A stretch of 64,000 nt of DNA from Chitinophagaceae bacterium. Its GTDB lineage: Bacteria; Bacteroidota; Bacteroidia; Chitinophagales; Chitinophagaceae. The translations under genes were made by a program, and so were the position numbers. Every line of letters starts with the position of its first letter. Within the stretch, counting starts at the first letter, position 1. The notes under the pieces were generated by a model. The model did no database searches, was not told where the DNA came from, and was given only the letters and a program-made list of their open reading frames with translations. The stretch covers positions 1 through 64,000 of the forward strand of contig JADJBP010000012.1 in the NCBI GenBank assembly GCA_016703625.1, written 5' to 3'. Shown one piece after another: positions 18,001 through 27,610 of the stretch.

Positions 18001-18074
18001 TCGGGATGACTGGATTCGAACCAGCGACCCCGTCGTCCCGAACGACGTACGCTACCGGACTGCGCTACATCCCG
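18001..18074 (-). tRNA. tRNA-Pro (anticodon CGG)
   Basis: Full cloverleaf on the minus strand: acceptor CGGGATG with CATCCCG, D arm GCGC-AGTCCGGTA-GCGT, anticodon stem CGTCG with CGACG around loop TTCGGGA (anticodon CGG), T arm CTGG-TTCGAAT-CCAG, discriminator A at 18001. The CCA end is not encoded. It reads CCG codons. Confidence 0.95.
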
Positions 18075-18106
18075 AAATAATTTATATTAAAATAAATAAA
18101 TTAAAA

Positions 18107-20325
18107 TTACAAATGCAACAGTCCTGCCTTATACAATGTATTCACCGGCTTATTGTCCCAAAACAATTCAAAATCCTCCAGCCCGGCATTTTCATAATCG
18201 GCCTGAACTTCCTGCCTGGTTAATGTTTTAGGGTTTGATATGGATGTGCTTTGTAAAATTTGGGCGAGCCATTTACCCTGTACCACATCAACTTTAATAT
18301 TGACGGTCTCTTTTTTAGTCTCAAAACTGAGGGATAACAACTCCCACTGGCTGCCTTTTTTAGTTTTGATGATGGTTTCTGTTTTGGGTTGATGGCCAAG
18401 GAAAATAATTTTTGTATTGGGGTTGGAGTTTACGATCTCAACTTCTTCAATGGCCCTGATAATATAATCCGGGGCAATGGTTGTGCGTGGTACTTTATGA
18501 TCAAACCATTTTTGCAACGGGTAATCAAAACAGGCGCCATGCATATAATTGAGCAGTGATTTCTTCAATCCAAAACTGAAACTTTCATGATCGGCGCCGG
18601 TGGGGTCTGTATGTTCAATATCATTGTTGGCAAAGGTGCCTGTAACATCTGAAACTTTTTTAACCGAATATTTTTCCGGGTCAAGTCCAACCGGGCTGTG
18701 TGCCGTCATGGTAAACAAATGCCAGAATGCCGATTGCAGGATACCGGCTTCAAAAAGCTGCCGCACCATTTCCAGCGAATCAATGGTTTCCTGCGCGGTT
18801 TGCGTGGGGAAGCCATACATTAAATAAGCATGCACCATGATACCGGCTTCGGTAAAATTTTTATTGACCTTTGCTACCTGCGCAACGGTGATGCCTTTTT
18901 GTATCAGTTGCAGTAACCGGTCAGAAGCTACTTCCAGTCCACCCGAAATGGCTATGCAGCCTGATGCTTTTAATAAAAGGCAGAGGTCCCTGGTAAAACT
19001 TTTTTCAAACCGCACATTGGCCCACCAGCTTACCACCAGTTTACGGCGGATGATCTCGATCGCCAGTGCACGCATGAGGGCAGGAGGGGCGGCTTCATCC
19101 ACAAAATGAAACCCGTTCTGCCCGGTTTGTGCGATCATGGCTTCCATGCGGTCGCAAAGCAGGGATGCATTGATGGGCTCGTAGTTTTTTATATAGTCGA
19201 GCGAAATATCACAGAAGGTACATTTCCCCCAATAGCATCCATGCGCCATCGTTAGTTTGTTCCAGCGGCCATCGCTCCACAGGCTGTGCATGGGGTTGAT
19301 CACTTCAATAACTGAAATGTATTTGTCGAGGTACAGGTCACTGTAATCGGGCGTGCCCACCTGGCCCTGCTTATAATCGGTGCAGGCAGTATTGTTAATG
19401 TAGGTTACTTTACCGTCGGCTAAAGTAAAAGTTCGTTTTAATTCCTCTTTTGTTTTTTCTTTATTAATATGCTGCCATAAAATTTCAACGGGTGCTTCGC
19501 CATCATCCAGTGTTATAAAATCAAAAAATTCAAAAACACGGGCATCTGATAAAGACCTTAATTCGGTATTGGCAAAACCACCTCCCATGGCTACTTTCAC
19601 CGCCGGGTAATTTTTTTTGATCCATTGCCCGCAGCGCAATGAAGTGTAGAGGTTCCCCGGGAAGGGAACAGAGATGGCGACCAGCTTTGGCTGAAGGGTT
19701 TCTATCTTTTTTTGTAAAATAGCGATCAGTATATTATCCAGGTATGTATATTCCTGTTGCATGGCACTGTACAGTTCATCAAAACTGTTGGCCGATCTTC
19801 CCAACCGCTCGGCATACCGGCTGAACCCAAAATGTTCATCAATGGTTTCCTTGATGAGGTCTCCGAGGTCTTCGAGATACATGGTAGCCAGGTGTTTGGC
19901 TTTATCCTGTATGCCCATGCTGCCGAAAGCCCATTTCAGGTCATCTAATTGTGCAAAGCGCCCGGCCTCGGGTAAAAATCACGCTTGCAAACCAGGTGGG
20001 CAAGGGTAGGGCTTTTGCCTTGTAAAAACAACATCACGGCATCAATGGTATTGATATAATCTTCCTGCAGGGAAATGATCCTTGAAGCGTTTGCTGAATG
20101 TTCTTTTTGCCTGCCTGTCCGGTAGGCAGGTTGGGCATTTATTGCGGCAAACAAATGCTGTAAGCCTGTTTTTGTAAACAAAGCCACGGTAACTTCAATC
20201 CCAAGGTCGGCCTGGACAGCATGTATATTTTTTGTATTGAGGAAACCTTTCAGGTATGCCGTGGCCGGGTAGGGCGTATTCAGCTGGGTGAAGGGGGGTG
20301 TTATTAACAGAATAGATTTATTCAA
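18107..20325 (-). CDS. B12-binding radical SAM protein, one frameshift
   Basis: About 740 residues when the two frames are joined. The N-terminal part (ILLITPPFTQLNTPYPATAY) and the KLVAISVPFPGNLYTSLRC and VKVAMGGGFANTELR blocks make a cobalamin-binding domain of the BchE/P-methylase type. The radical SAM cluster motif is GCYWGKCTFCD (C-x4-C-x2-C), followed by FHFVDEAAPP and a TIM barrel with SGGLEVASDRLL. The frame changes in a run of T near 19974; one extra T gives DFLPEAGRFAQLDD and rejoins it. An in-frame palindrome at 20110-20130 encodes PAYRTGR in the N-terminal domain. The substrate cannot be told. Confidence 0.88.
20110..20130. repeat. Palindrome inside the radical SAM gene
   Basis: CCTGCCT-GTCCGGT-AGGCAGG: a 7-bp stem and a 7-base loop. 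Its length of 21 keeps the frame, so it adds about seven residues to the protein. Confidence 0.7.
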
Positions 20326-20378
20326 ACGGGTGTTGTTTGGAACAAAATTATTGAATATTAATCTAAGGGCTATTTTTT

Positions 20379-20564
20379 ACCACAGATAACACAGATGTTT
20401 GTCACAGATTATCACAGATTTTTTACCACAAAGCACACAGAGCAGGAACACAAAGAGCACAAAGATCATCTGCGAAGATCTGTGCTGTATTTTTATCTGT
20501 GTTATCTGTGGTTAACACTTCTTCGTGTACTTAGTGTTGTATTTTCCTTCGTGTCCTTTGTGGT
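20379..20564. repeat. Compound inverted repeat A-B-A'-B'
   Basis: A is ACCACAGATAACACAGAT at 20379-20396 and its exact complement is at 20495-20512. B is an ACCACAAAG...ACACAAAGAGCACAAAG block from 20425, with a looser complement ending CCTTTGTGGT at 20564. It fills the divergent gap between the radical SAM and TrmH genes. Repeats of this wording are scattered in many Bacteroidota and some other genomes. Confidence 0.75.
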
Positions 20565-20603
20565 AAAATCCATTTTGCGGAGCAAAATATTTAACTTGCG
20601 CCC

Positions 20604-21190
20604 ATGACCCCAGAAAGAAACGACCGCCTTGTATCAGTTTTAAACAAACGGCAGCCCGATCTTACTATATTATTGGAAAATGTATTTGACCCGCATAACA
20701 TTTCTGCAGTAATGCGTACCTGCGATGCAGTGGGCATACAGGATATTTATATACTCAACACAAAAATCCCACCACATAAAAAATGGGGCGCCAAAAGTTC
20801 ATCCAGTGCTGCCAAATGGCTTACCGTTCACCAGTTTACCGATGCAGCCGAATGTTTTACGGAACTGAGAAAGCATTACAAAAAATTTACACCACGCATT
20901 TAAGTACTGATGCCGTTGGGCTACATGAATTGAATTTAACAGAACCTGTGGTTTTGGTATTTGGCAATGAACACAGCGGCGTAAGTGAAGAGATCATTGC
21001 CATGGCCGATGGAAATTTTATAATTCCGCAGGTGGGGATCATCAAATCGCTGAATATTTCTGTTGCCTGCGCGGTAAGTTTATATGAAGCCTACCGGCAA
21101 AAAGCAAATGCAGGGCATTATGATAAAACCAAACTGGAAGGCGAAAAACTTGAACGGCTGCGGAATGAATGGGGGTTTATTGAAGAGTGA
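20604..21190 (+). CDS. TrmH/SpoU-type tRNA or rRNA 2'-O-methyltransferase, one frameshift
   Basis: About 196 residues when joined. It has the SPOUT motifs: NVFDPHNISAVMRTCDA (motif 1), PVVLVFGNEHSGVSEE (motif 2) and IIPQVGIIKSLNISVACAVS (motif 3, the knotted SAM site). The short length with WGAKSSSSAAKW fits TrmH, which methylates G18 of tRNA, better than RlmB. The frame changes in six A at 20880-20885; a seventh A gives KKIYTTHLSTDAVGL and restores the frame. Start ATGACCCCAGAAAG at 20604 fits the family. Confidence 0.88.
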
Positions 21191-21213
21191 TGTTTTGCGG
21201 GGAGGGGGGAGAT

Positions 21214-21263
21214 GTTAATACGTGAATACGTTAATTTGTTAATACGTTAATTCGTTAATTCGT
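21214..21263. repeat. TTAATACG/TTAATTCG minisatellite
   Basis: Six or so copies of a 9-10 base word like the one at 13268-13323, directly downstream of the methyltransferase gene. Confidence 0.75.
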
Positions 21264-21407
21264 ATAGGGGATTGAATGTATCAAATAACAATATTATGTC
21301 TTTCCTTCTTCCCGGCTAATAAATAAAAGCTGTATATCAGGTGAAGTATGAACGGTTACCGCAATTTGCTTCATTTCAGATAACTTTAATGCTCCAAAAC
21401 TATAAGT

Positions 21408-24202
21408 ATGAAAAAAATCGTTCTTCCTGTATTATTGCTGATCTGTGCTCAATTAAGTGCACAAATGAAAAAGTCTTTAGACCATTCTGTATATGATGGC
21501 TGGAAAAGTATTGGTGAACGCATGATCAGCAATGATGGTAAATATGCTGTCTATGCCATAAACCCCCAGGAAGGGGATGGTGAACTGACCATTCAAAACC
21601 TTTCGACCCTGGCTAAAACAACCATTGCCCGTGGATACAGCGCCGTGATCACCGAAGACAGCCGTTATGTTGTGTTTAGGATAAAATCTTTTTTCCAGGA
21701 TACCCGCCAGGCAAAAATTAAAAAGAAGAAGGCCGATGATATGCCCAAAGACTCTATAGGGATCATTGAGCTTGGGAAAGAAGCTATTGTGAAATACGCC
21801 AGGGTAAAAGGTTTTAAAACGCCTGAAAAATCCGGAGGCTGGGTAGCTTATCAAATGGAAAAACCACTACCGGATACCTCAAAAGCCCGGAAAGGAAAAT
21901 CGGCAGCTATTGATTCTGCAAAAATGAATATGGATATGCTGGTTAAACTGGCCGATTCCATCATCCGCAGATCGGTAGAATCAGTAAAACCGCAAAACCT
22001 CACCCGCGAAGAAGTGATAGCGGCAGCCAATAAAGCTGCCAAAGAGATCATTAAAAAAGGAAAGGATGAAATATGGAGCGGTGAAGATGAAGACCTGGAT
22101 GCAGAAGGGGATGAAGCCCCGGGTGCCGGTGCCGCACAGGAAGGTACTGACCTTGTGGTAAGGCGTTTATCAGACGGGAAAGAAATTACATTTAAACTGG
22201 TGAGTGAATATTACTTTGATAAAAAAGGTACCAGGCTGGTCATAGAAACCACCAAAGCTACCAAAGACAGTAACAGCAAGGCTTTTGTTTTGATCTATAA
22301 CCTGGATGCGGGTAAAACGGATACCATCATGCGCAAACTGAACAGTGCCGCAAATTTCAGTTTTGATGAAGATGGAACGCAACTGGCGTTTGTGGCTGAA
22401 CGTGACAGCAGTACAAAGTCCCTGCAGAAATTTCATAAACTCTGGTATTATACAAGCGGGCAGGACAGTGCCAGGCTCCTGGCAGAAAAAAATACCGTGG
22501 GTATGCAGCTTGGTTATACCATCAGCGAGCACGCTGCCCCCAGGTTCAGTAAAGATGGAAAGAAACTGTTTTTTGGAACGGCGCCCATCACGCCTGCCAA
22601 AGACACTACGCTGGTTGATTTTGAACTGGCCCGGCTGGATATCTGGCATTACAACGACGATTACCTGCAACCGATGCAGCTGAAGAATTTAAGCAATGAG
22701 CTAAAGCGCAGTTTTATGGCTGTGGTAAAACCCGGCGATGATAAGATCATTCAGCTGGGTACAGAAGATATAGATAATATCAGCCTGGTTGATGAAGGCA
22801 ATGCAGACTGGGTTTTGGGTGTAAGCAATAAAGGAAACCGCATTGCCATGCAATGGGAGGGCCGTGTTAAAACAACAGCTTATGCCATCAGTACTGCTGA
22901 CGGTAGTAAAAGGCTGATCAAAGCCAATTCGCCGGCTAATTTTAATGCATCGCCTGCAGGCAGGTATGCGTATTGGTATGAACCGGATACAAAAAATTAT
23001 TTTACCTGGAACAAAGCAACCGGCTTGATCAAAAACATCAGCAATAAGATCAAAGAACCGCTGTATGATGTGGAGAATGATGTGCCTGATCTTCCAAGGG
23101 CTGCAGGTATTACCGGCTGGACAGCCAATGACCGGTACCAAAAAAAGTAGATGAAGTAAGCGACCCGGTTTTGTTAACAGCAGGCCCTTACAGTTTTAGC
23201 AACCCGGTAAAAGCAAAAAATGCAGACCGGTACCTGGTACAACGGTCCAACATCAGTAAAACTGAATTGTTTGTATCTGCCGGCCTGGTGAACCTGGGCC
23301 AGCTGACCGATATGGCTGCCCAGCAAAAGGATTTTAACTGGGTTACTGCAGAACTGGTGAAATGGAAAATGCTGGATGGGAAAATGAGTGAAGGCCTTTT
23401 GTATAAACCGGAAAATTTTGACCCGAAGAAAAAATACCCGGTCATCTTTTATTTTTATGAACGCAATGCCGATGGTTTGTATACCTACAAAGTGCCGGCA
23501 CCCAGCGCCTCCACGGTTAACATCCCTTATTTTGTTAGTAATGAGTACCTGGTTTTTGATCCGAATATTTATTACAAGGATGGAGAGCCCGGCAACAGTG
23601 CCTATAACAGCATCGTAAGTGCTGCCCGTCATTTATCAAAAATGCCGTTTGTTGACAGTACCAGGATGGCCCTGCAGGGACAGAGCTGGGGCGGCTACCA
23701 GATCGCATACCTGGTTACCCGTACAAATATGTTCCGTGCTGCATGGGCAGGCGCTCCCGTTAGTAACATGACCAGTGCCTACGGTGGTATTCGGTGGGGT
23801 ACCGGTATGAACCGCCAGTTCCAGTACGAACGTACACAAAGCCGCATTGGTGCAACTTTATGGCAACGGCAGGACCTGTATTTAAAGAACTCGCCGCTGT
23901 TTGCAGCCGATAAGGTAAACACACCGCTGGTGATGATGCACAATGATGCAGATGGTGCCGTACCCTGGTACCAGGGTATTGAATTTTTTACAGCCCTGCG
24001 CCGCCTCAATAAAAAAGTCTGGCTGCTGCAATACAATGGCGAAGACCATAACCTGGTTGAACGCAGGAACCGTAAAGATCTTTCCATAAGGCTCGGGCAA
24101 TTCTTTGATTATTATTTAAAAGATGCCAAACCTGCCAAATGGATCAAAGACGGGTTACCGGCTACAGAGAAAGGTAAGGATTGGGGATTGGGTGTTGAAT
24201 GA
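21408..24202 (+). CDS. S9-family prolyl oligopeptidase-like peptidase, one frameshift
   Basis: About 931 residues joined. The signal peptide is MKKIVLPVLLLICAQLSAQ. An N-terminal beta-propeller part follows (about 20-640) with an Asp/Glu-rich insertion near 225-245. The C-terminal alpha/beta hydrolase has nucleophile Ser in LQGQSWGGYQ (near residue 758), Asp in HNDADGAVPW and His in GEDHNLV. It cleaves short peptides, probably in the periplasm. The frame changes in seven A at 23140-23146; one extra A gives RYQKKVDEVSDPV, so the gene is probably whole. With the S46 and S41 enzymes later in the window it suggests growth on protein. Confidence 0.92.
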
Positions 24203-24260
24203 CAACAGGAAACGGAAATATTACTTATGCCGCAAAAAAAATTAATACAGGATAAATACC

Positions 24261-24748
24261 ATGAATAAAAAAATACCGCAGCAGGCTTACTAATTGTTTG
24301 TATAACCATTATTTTATCCTGCTCAACTGCTGAAAAAAAAGAAGCAAAAGCTGTTTATACACCTGATTCAAAAGCTTTGTACGACAGCATCGTTCACATG
24401 GATAGTGTACTTTTTGGGGCTTACAATACCTGTGATACGGTAACCATGGCTTCCTGTTTTTCGGAAGACATTGAATTTTATCATGACCAGGGTGGCCTGA
24501 TGACCAATAAAGACAGCCTCATGCTTGCCACAAAAAACAATATCTGCGGCAAAGTAACCCGTGTACTCGTAAGCGGGAGTATTGAAGTGTATCCCATTGC
24601 CAATTATGGCGCCATTGAAATGGGGCAGCATTATTTTATAAACAACCGGGAACCAAAACCCAAATATCCTTCCATTGGTAAATTTGTACATACCTGGAAA
24701 AAGGAAACAGCTGGATGGAAACTGACCAGGGTGATCAGCCTTCATTAA
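24261..24748 (+). CDS. DUF4440/SnoaL-like lipoprotein, one frameshift
   Basis: An NTF2-like domain of about 120 residues (MDSVLFGAYNTCDTVTMASC, FSEDIEFYHDQGG, VHTWKKETAGWKLTRVISLH). Upstream of the obvious frame an ATG at 24261 starts MNKK; one extra A in the run of seven there joins it to a lipoprotein signal ending IIILSCS. DUF4440 proteins often act as small binding or enzyme-like domains; no function can be given. It starts 58 bases after the S9 peptidase on the same strand. Confidence 0.8.
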
Positions 24749-24756
24749 CAGGAAAC

Positions 24757-24785
24757 CAGGTACACTAACACAAGTGTACCTGTTC
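24757..24785 (+). terminator. Terminator hairpin
   Basis: A perfect 10-bp stem CAGGTACACT-AACACA-AGTGTACCTG followed by TTCTTCT, 9 bases after the DUF4440 gene. The T run is weak, but stem and place fit a terminator. Confidence 0.7.
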
Positions 24786-25074
24786 TTCTGATCAATCTCT
24801 TGTAAACTTTTGATCATTGGGGACCTGTCCATTATAGTAATTAGGGGAAGGTTTGCGCTTGTCAGCCTGGTTTTTTTGATCGGTTCGCGGCGCATAAAAC
24901 GATAAGCGGAAGTGAATAACCATCCCTGTTCACCACAATTGCCGCTCCGGGCAGATTATATAAAGGCTGCCGCTATTACAAACTGTTTTTCGGTAAGCAG
25001 CTTAACCGTAATTGTTATGTATATTTATAGCTGAGTATTTTTACAGGATATATTCCTAACAACAAACTTTGTAT
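24786..25074. other. Intergenic, nothing recognised
   Basis: About 290 bases with no convincing gene, RNA or repeat. The minus-strand open frame that spans 24368-24895 is a shadow of the DUF4440 gene. Confidence 0.5.
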
Positions 25075-25503
25075 ATGAACAGAATGATTTTTACAATGAT
25101 CTTTTGTGTGCTGCTGCAACCGGCATCCGGGCAGGAAATAAAATATATAAACCGCGACAGTTTAAACAGGTTTTGCGACCGCATCATGCAGACCTTTGCA
25201 GCAGGAAAGTTCAGGGAAGCTACCCAGTTCTTCAAACAGCATTCTGTTATGGACAGTACAAGTGTGAACAACATCGGTATCACCATGAGTGAACAGATGG
25301 CAGGCTTAATGCCGTTTTACAAAAAGATCGTAGGATACGAACTGATAACGGAAAAAGAAGTGAAAAATTCCCTGGCCCTCAGGCAGTATTTGCTGAAATT
25401 TGAGAATTATTTCCTGATATTTGATTTTTTCCTGTACAATAACAACACGGGCTGGACGATCTCCAATTTTTATTATAAAGATGCGCCGGGAGACCTGTTT
25501 TGA
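25075..25503 (+). CDS. Small exported protein of unknown function
   Basis: 142 residues from the ATG at 25075 (a TTG two codons before is less likely). The signal peptide is MNRMIFTMIFCVLLQPASG, cleaved before QEIKY. The mature part starts with a helical stretch (LNRFCDRIMQTFAAGKFREA) and ends with an aromatic-rich strand region (FLIFDFFLYNNNTGWTISNF). The pattern of one small helix bundle plus strands ending in a W-containing strand resembles DUF3887/NTF2-like folds, but I cannot assign a family. Confidence 0.7.
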   Translation: MNRMIFTMIFCVLLQPASGQEIKYINRDSLNRFCDRIMQTFAAGKFREATQFFKQHSVMDSTSVNNIGITMSEQMAGLMPFYKKIVGYELITEKEVKNSLALRQYLLKFENYFLIFDFFLYNNNTGWTISNFYYKDAPGDLF

Positions 25504-25685
25504 GACATATGTTTAGTGTACAGATGCGGGTTTAACAGGGGTCAACAGCCTGTATACATTCAGCCTGTTTAACGGTTTCCTGTAAACGAAAAAAAGAAGA
25601 TACCCGTTGATGATACCATCATGCATGGTTCTTAAGCCGAAATAGATTTCAGGAGAATGCTTAAACCCCGTAAACAACAACCGGG

Positions 25686-27065
25686 TTATATACTCCTGTT
25701 GCCATCAAAGTTCTCCAGTTCCTTACTCACTGCATTCAGGAAGGTAGAACCCAGGGCACCATCAATGATCCGGTGGTCGTAACTTAATGAGATATACATC
25801 ATGTGGCGGATTGCAATACTGTCGCCCTGCGGTGTTTCAATAACCATGGGCCTTTTTTTAATGGCGCCCACAGCCATTATGGCTACCTGCGGCTGGTTTA
25901 TAATGGGTGTACCCATGATGCTGCCAAATGTTCCCACATTGGTCAAAGTAAAGGTACCGCCGGTGGTATCATCGGGCCTTAGTTTGCCGGTACGGGCTGC
26001 ATTGGCCAGTCCGTTTACCTGTTTGGTGAGCCCGGTTAAATTAAGCTGGTCGGCATTTTTAATGACGGGTACAATTAAATTTCCGTTGGGCAGGGCAGTG
26101 GCCATACCAATATTCAGGTCTTTTTTTATGATGATCTTATCGCCTTCTACACTGCTGCTGAGCCAAGGGTATCTTTTAATACACTTTACAATGGCTTCAA
26201 TAAACAATGGCGTAAAGGTGATCTTTTCGCCTTCTCTTTTTTCAAATTCCTTTTTCACTTTCTCTCTCCACAAAACCAGGTTGGTAACATCACATTCGGC
26301 AAAACTGGTTACGTGTGCACTGGTGTGTTTACTGTCGACCATATGTTTGGCGATCAGCTTGCGCATACGGTCCATTTCAATTACTTCTACATTACCTGTG
26401 AAAACGGTTGGTGGCTGGAAAGCTGGTTGTTGGTCGTTGCTCGCTGATCGTTGTTCGTTTACCGTTGACCGTTGCTCAGGAGCAGCCATAACTGCAGTCT
26501 GCGGCTGCTGGTTTTGAACCTGTGCCCGGCTTCCGTTTGATCTGTTTGCTACATAAGCTAAAATATCTTTTTTGCTTACCCTGCCTTCCTGGCCTGTGCC
26601 GGGAATATTTTCCAGTTCGGCCATGCCAATGCCTTCCTGCTGTGCAATATTCAGCACGAGCGGTGAATAGAATCTTATTTTATTGTCTGAGCCTTGCCCA
26701 CTGCCAACCGCAGGCTGCGAACTGCCAACTGGCTGGTAAGGAATTTCTTCAACCACTTTGGCATCTTCATATTCTTCCTTTTTTGGTGTGGGTGCAGGCT
26801 GGTTGTTTGACACGGCTGCATTGGCACCTACCCTTATTTTCGCGATCACGGTACCAATGGGTACCACGTCATTTTCTTTAAACAACAGTTCCTCTATCAC
26901 TCCTTCGGCAGTTGAAGGAACTTCACTGTCCACTTTATCAGTGGCAATATCCAGCACGGTTTCATCCTGTTTGATCGCATCTCCCACATTTTTGTGCCAT
27001 TTTAAAATGGTGGCTTCCATGATGCTTTCTCCCAGTTTTGGCATTACAAGATCTACTAAACTCAT
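25686..27065 (-). CDS. Dihydrolipoamide acyltransferase (E2 of 2-oxo acid dehydrogenase)
   Basis: 459 residues. A lipoyl domain lies at 1-80 with the lipoylated K44 in DIATDKVDSEVP. The E3-binding domain is at about 135-170 (PLVLNIAQQEGIGMAELENI, GRVSKKDILAYV). The catalytic core of about 230 residues ends with the active-site motif SYDHRIIDGALG. It carries acyl groups from a dehydrogenase to CoA; whether for pyruvate, 2-oxoglutarate or branched-chain acids cannot be decided. No E1 or E3 gene is adjacent. The two flexible linkers (DNA at 26427-26480 and 26695-26738) are written in short-word repeats like the intergenic minisatellites of this genome. Confidence 0.94.
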   Translation of the reverse strand: MSLVDLVMPKLGESIMEATILKWHKNVGDAIKQDETVLDIATDKVDSEVPSTAEGVIEELLFKENDVVPIGTVIAKIRVGANAAVSNNQPAPTPKKEEYEDAKVVEEIPYQPVGSSQPAVGSGQGSDNKIRFYSPLVLNIAQQEGIGMAELENIPGTGQEGRVSKKDILAYVANRSNGSRAQVQNQQPQTAVMAAPEQRSTVNEQRSASNDQQPAFQPPTVFTGNVEVIEMDRMRKLIAKHMVDSKHTSAHVTSFAECDVTNLVLWREKVKKEFEKREGEKITFTPLFIEAIVKCIKRYPWLSSSVEGDKIIIKKDLNIGMATALPNGNLIVPVIKNADQLNLTGLTKQVNGLANAARTGKLRPDDTTGGTFTLTNVGTFGSIMGTPIINQPQVAIMAVGAIKKRPMVIETPQGDSIAIRHMMYISLSYDHRIIDGALGSTFLNAVSKELENFDGNRSI

Positions 27066-27129
27066 ATAATAATTTGTAATTTGAAGTTTAAGAACAGGTC
27101 AAAGGTAAGAATAGTTATGTAATATCTTT

Positions 27130-27395
27130 TTAAGGAAAGTGTTTGTAAATATCCTTACGGTTTTCAATTGTAGTAAATTCAATTATCCCGTTTTCAATGT
27201 AGAGTCCAATCCGGTAATCGCCAATTCTTATCCTGAAATATTTTGTTTCGCCTTTTAATTTTTTTAAATTTCTTATTTCAGATAATGACGTTGTTTTTCT
27301 ATATCAAGGATGACCTTTTCAACTTTTTTGCGAATGGGTTTAAGTTTGGCGGTGCTTACCTGTTGAAGAAATTTATTCGTAAAGACTGTTTTCAT
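27130..27395 (-). CDS. RelE/ParE-family toxin, one frameshift
   Basis: Reading the minus strand from ATG at 27395 gives MKTVFTNKFLQQ...VEKVILDIEK. One extra A then restores a frame reading SLSEIRNLKKLKGETKYFRI, RIGDYRIGLYIENG and IEFTTIENRKDIYKHFP. This is the RelE/ParE beta-sheet pattern (KLKG, YRIRxGDYRIG, RKDIY), total about 88 residues. Such toxins cut mRNA at the ribosome or poison gyrase. Its ATG overlaps the antitoxin stop (ATGA). As written the toxin would be truncated at 40 residues; an error in the run of A or a real inactivation are both possible. Confidence 0.82.
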
Positions 27396-27589
27396 TTTTT
27401 GAGGGCATTCATAACTTTTTCCCTTGTAGTAAATCCTGATATTCTGCCTTCATCTATACTTTTTTTCATAAAGTAATCTTCCAGGTCTTTGTCGTCAATT
27501 TTTTTAAACTTCATTCCCATTTCTTTACTCAGGTCCATCAGCAACTGTGAAGTCTTTTTTGATCTTGATTTTATTAATAAAGTTTCCAT
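27392..27589 (-). CDS. Antitoxin partner of the RelE-type toxin
   Basis: 65 residues (METLLIKSRSKKTSQLLMDL, ending REKVMNALKK). An N-terminal strand plus helix and a Lys-rich C-terminal tail fit the small antitoxins paired with Bacteroidota RelE toxins. The 4-base overlap with the toxin gene is typical of such operons. On the minus strand TATATTTG, a match to TAnnTTTG, lies only four bases before the ATG, so the message may be leaderless. Confidence 0.78.
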   Translation of the reverse strand: METLLIKSRSKKTSQLLMDLSKEMGMKFKKIDDKDLEDYFMKKSIDEGRISGFTTREKVMNALKK

Positions 27590-27610
27590 AAACCAAATAT
27601 AATTAATTTA

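Noticed and set aside
22170..22670. Minus-strand open frame of 166 codons in the S9 gene
   Set aside because: Shadow of a strong peptidase gene; no domain or start region.
24786..25074. A small RNA or extra gene in the gap after the DUF4440 gene
   Set aside because: No stable hairpin pair, promoter match or coding text was found.
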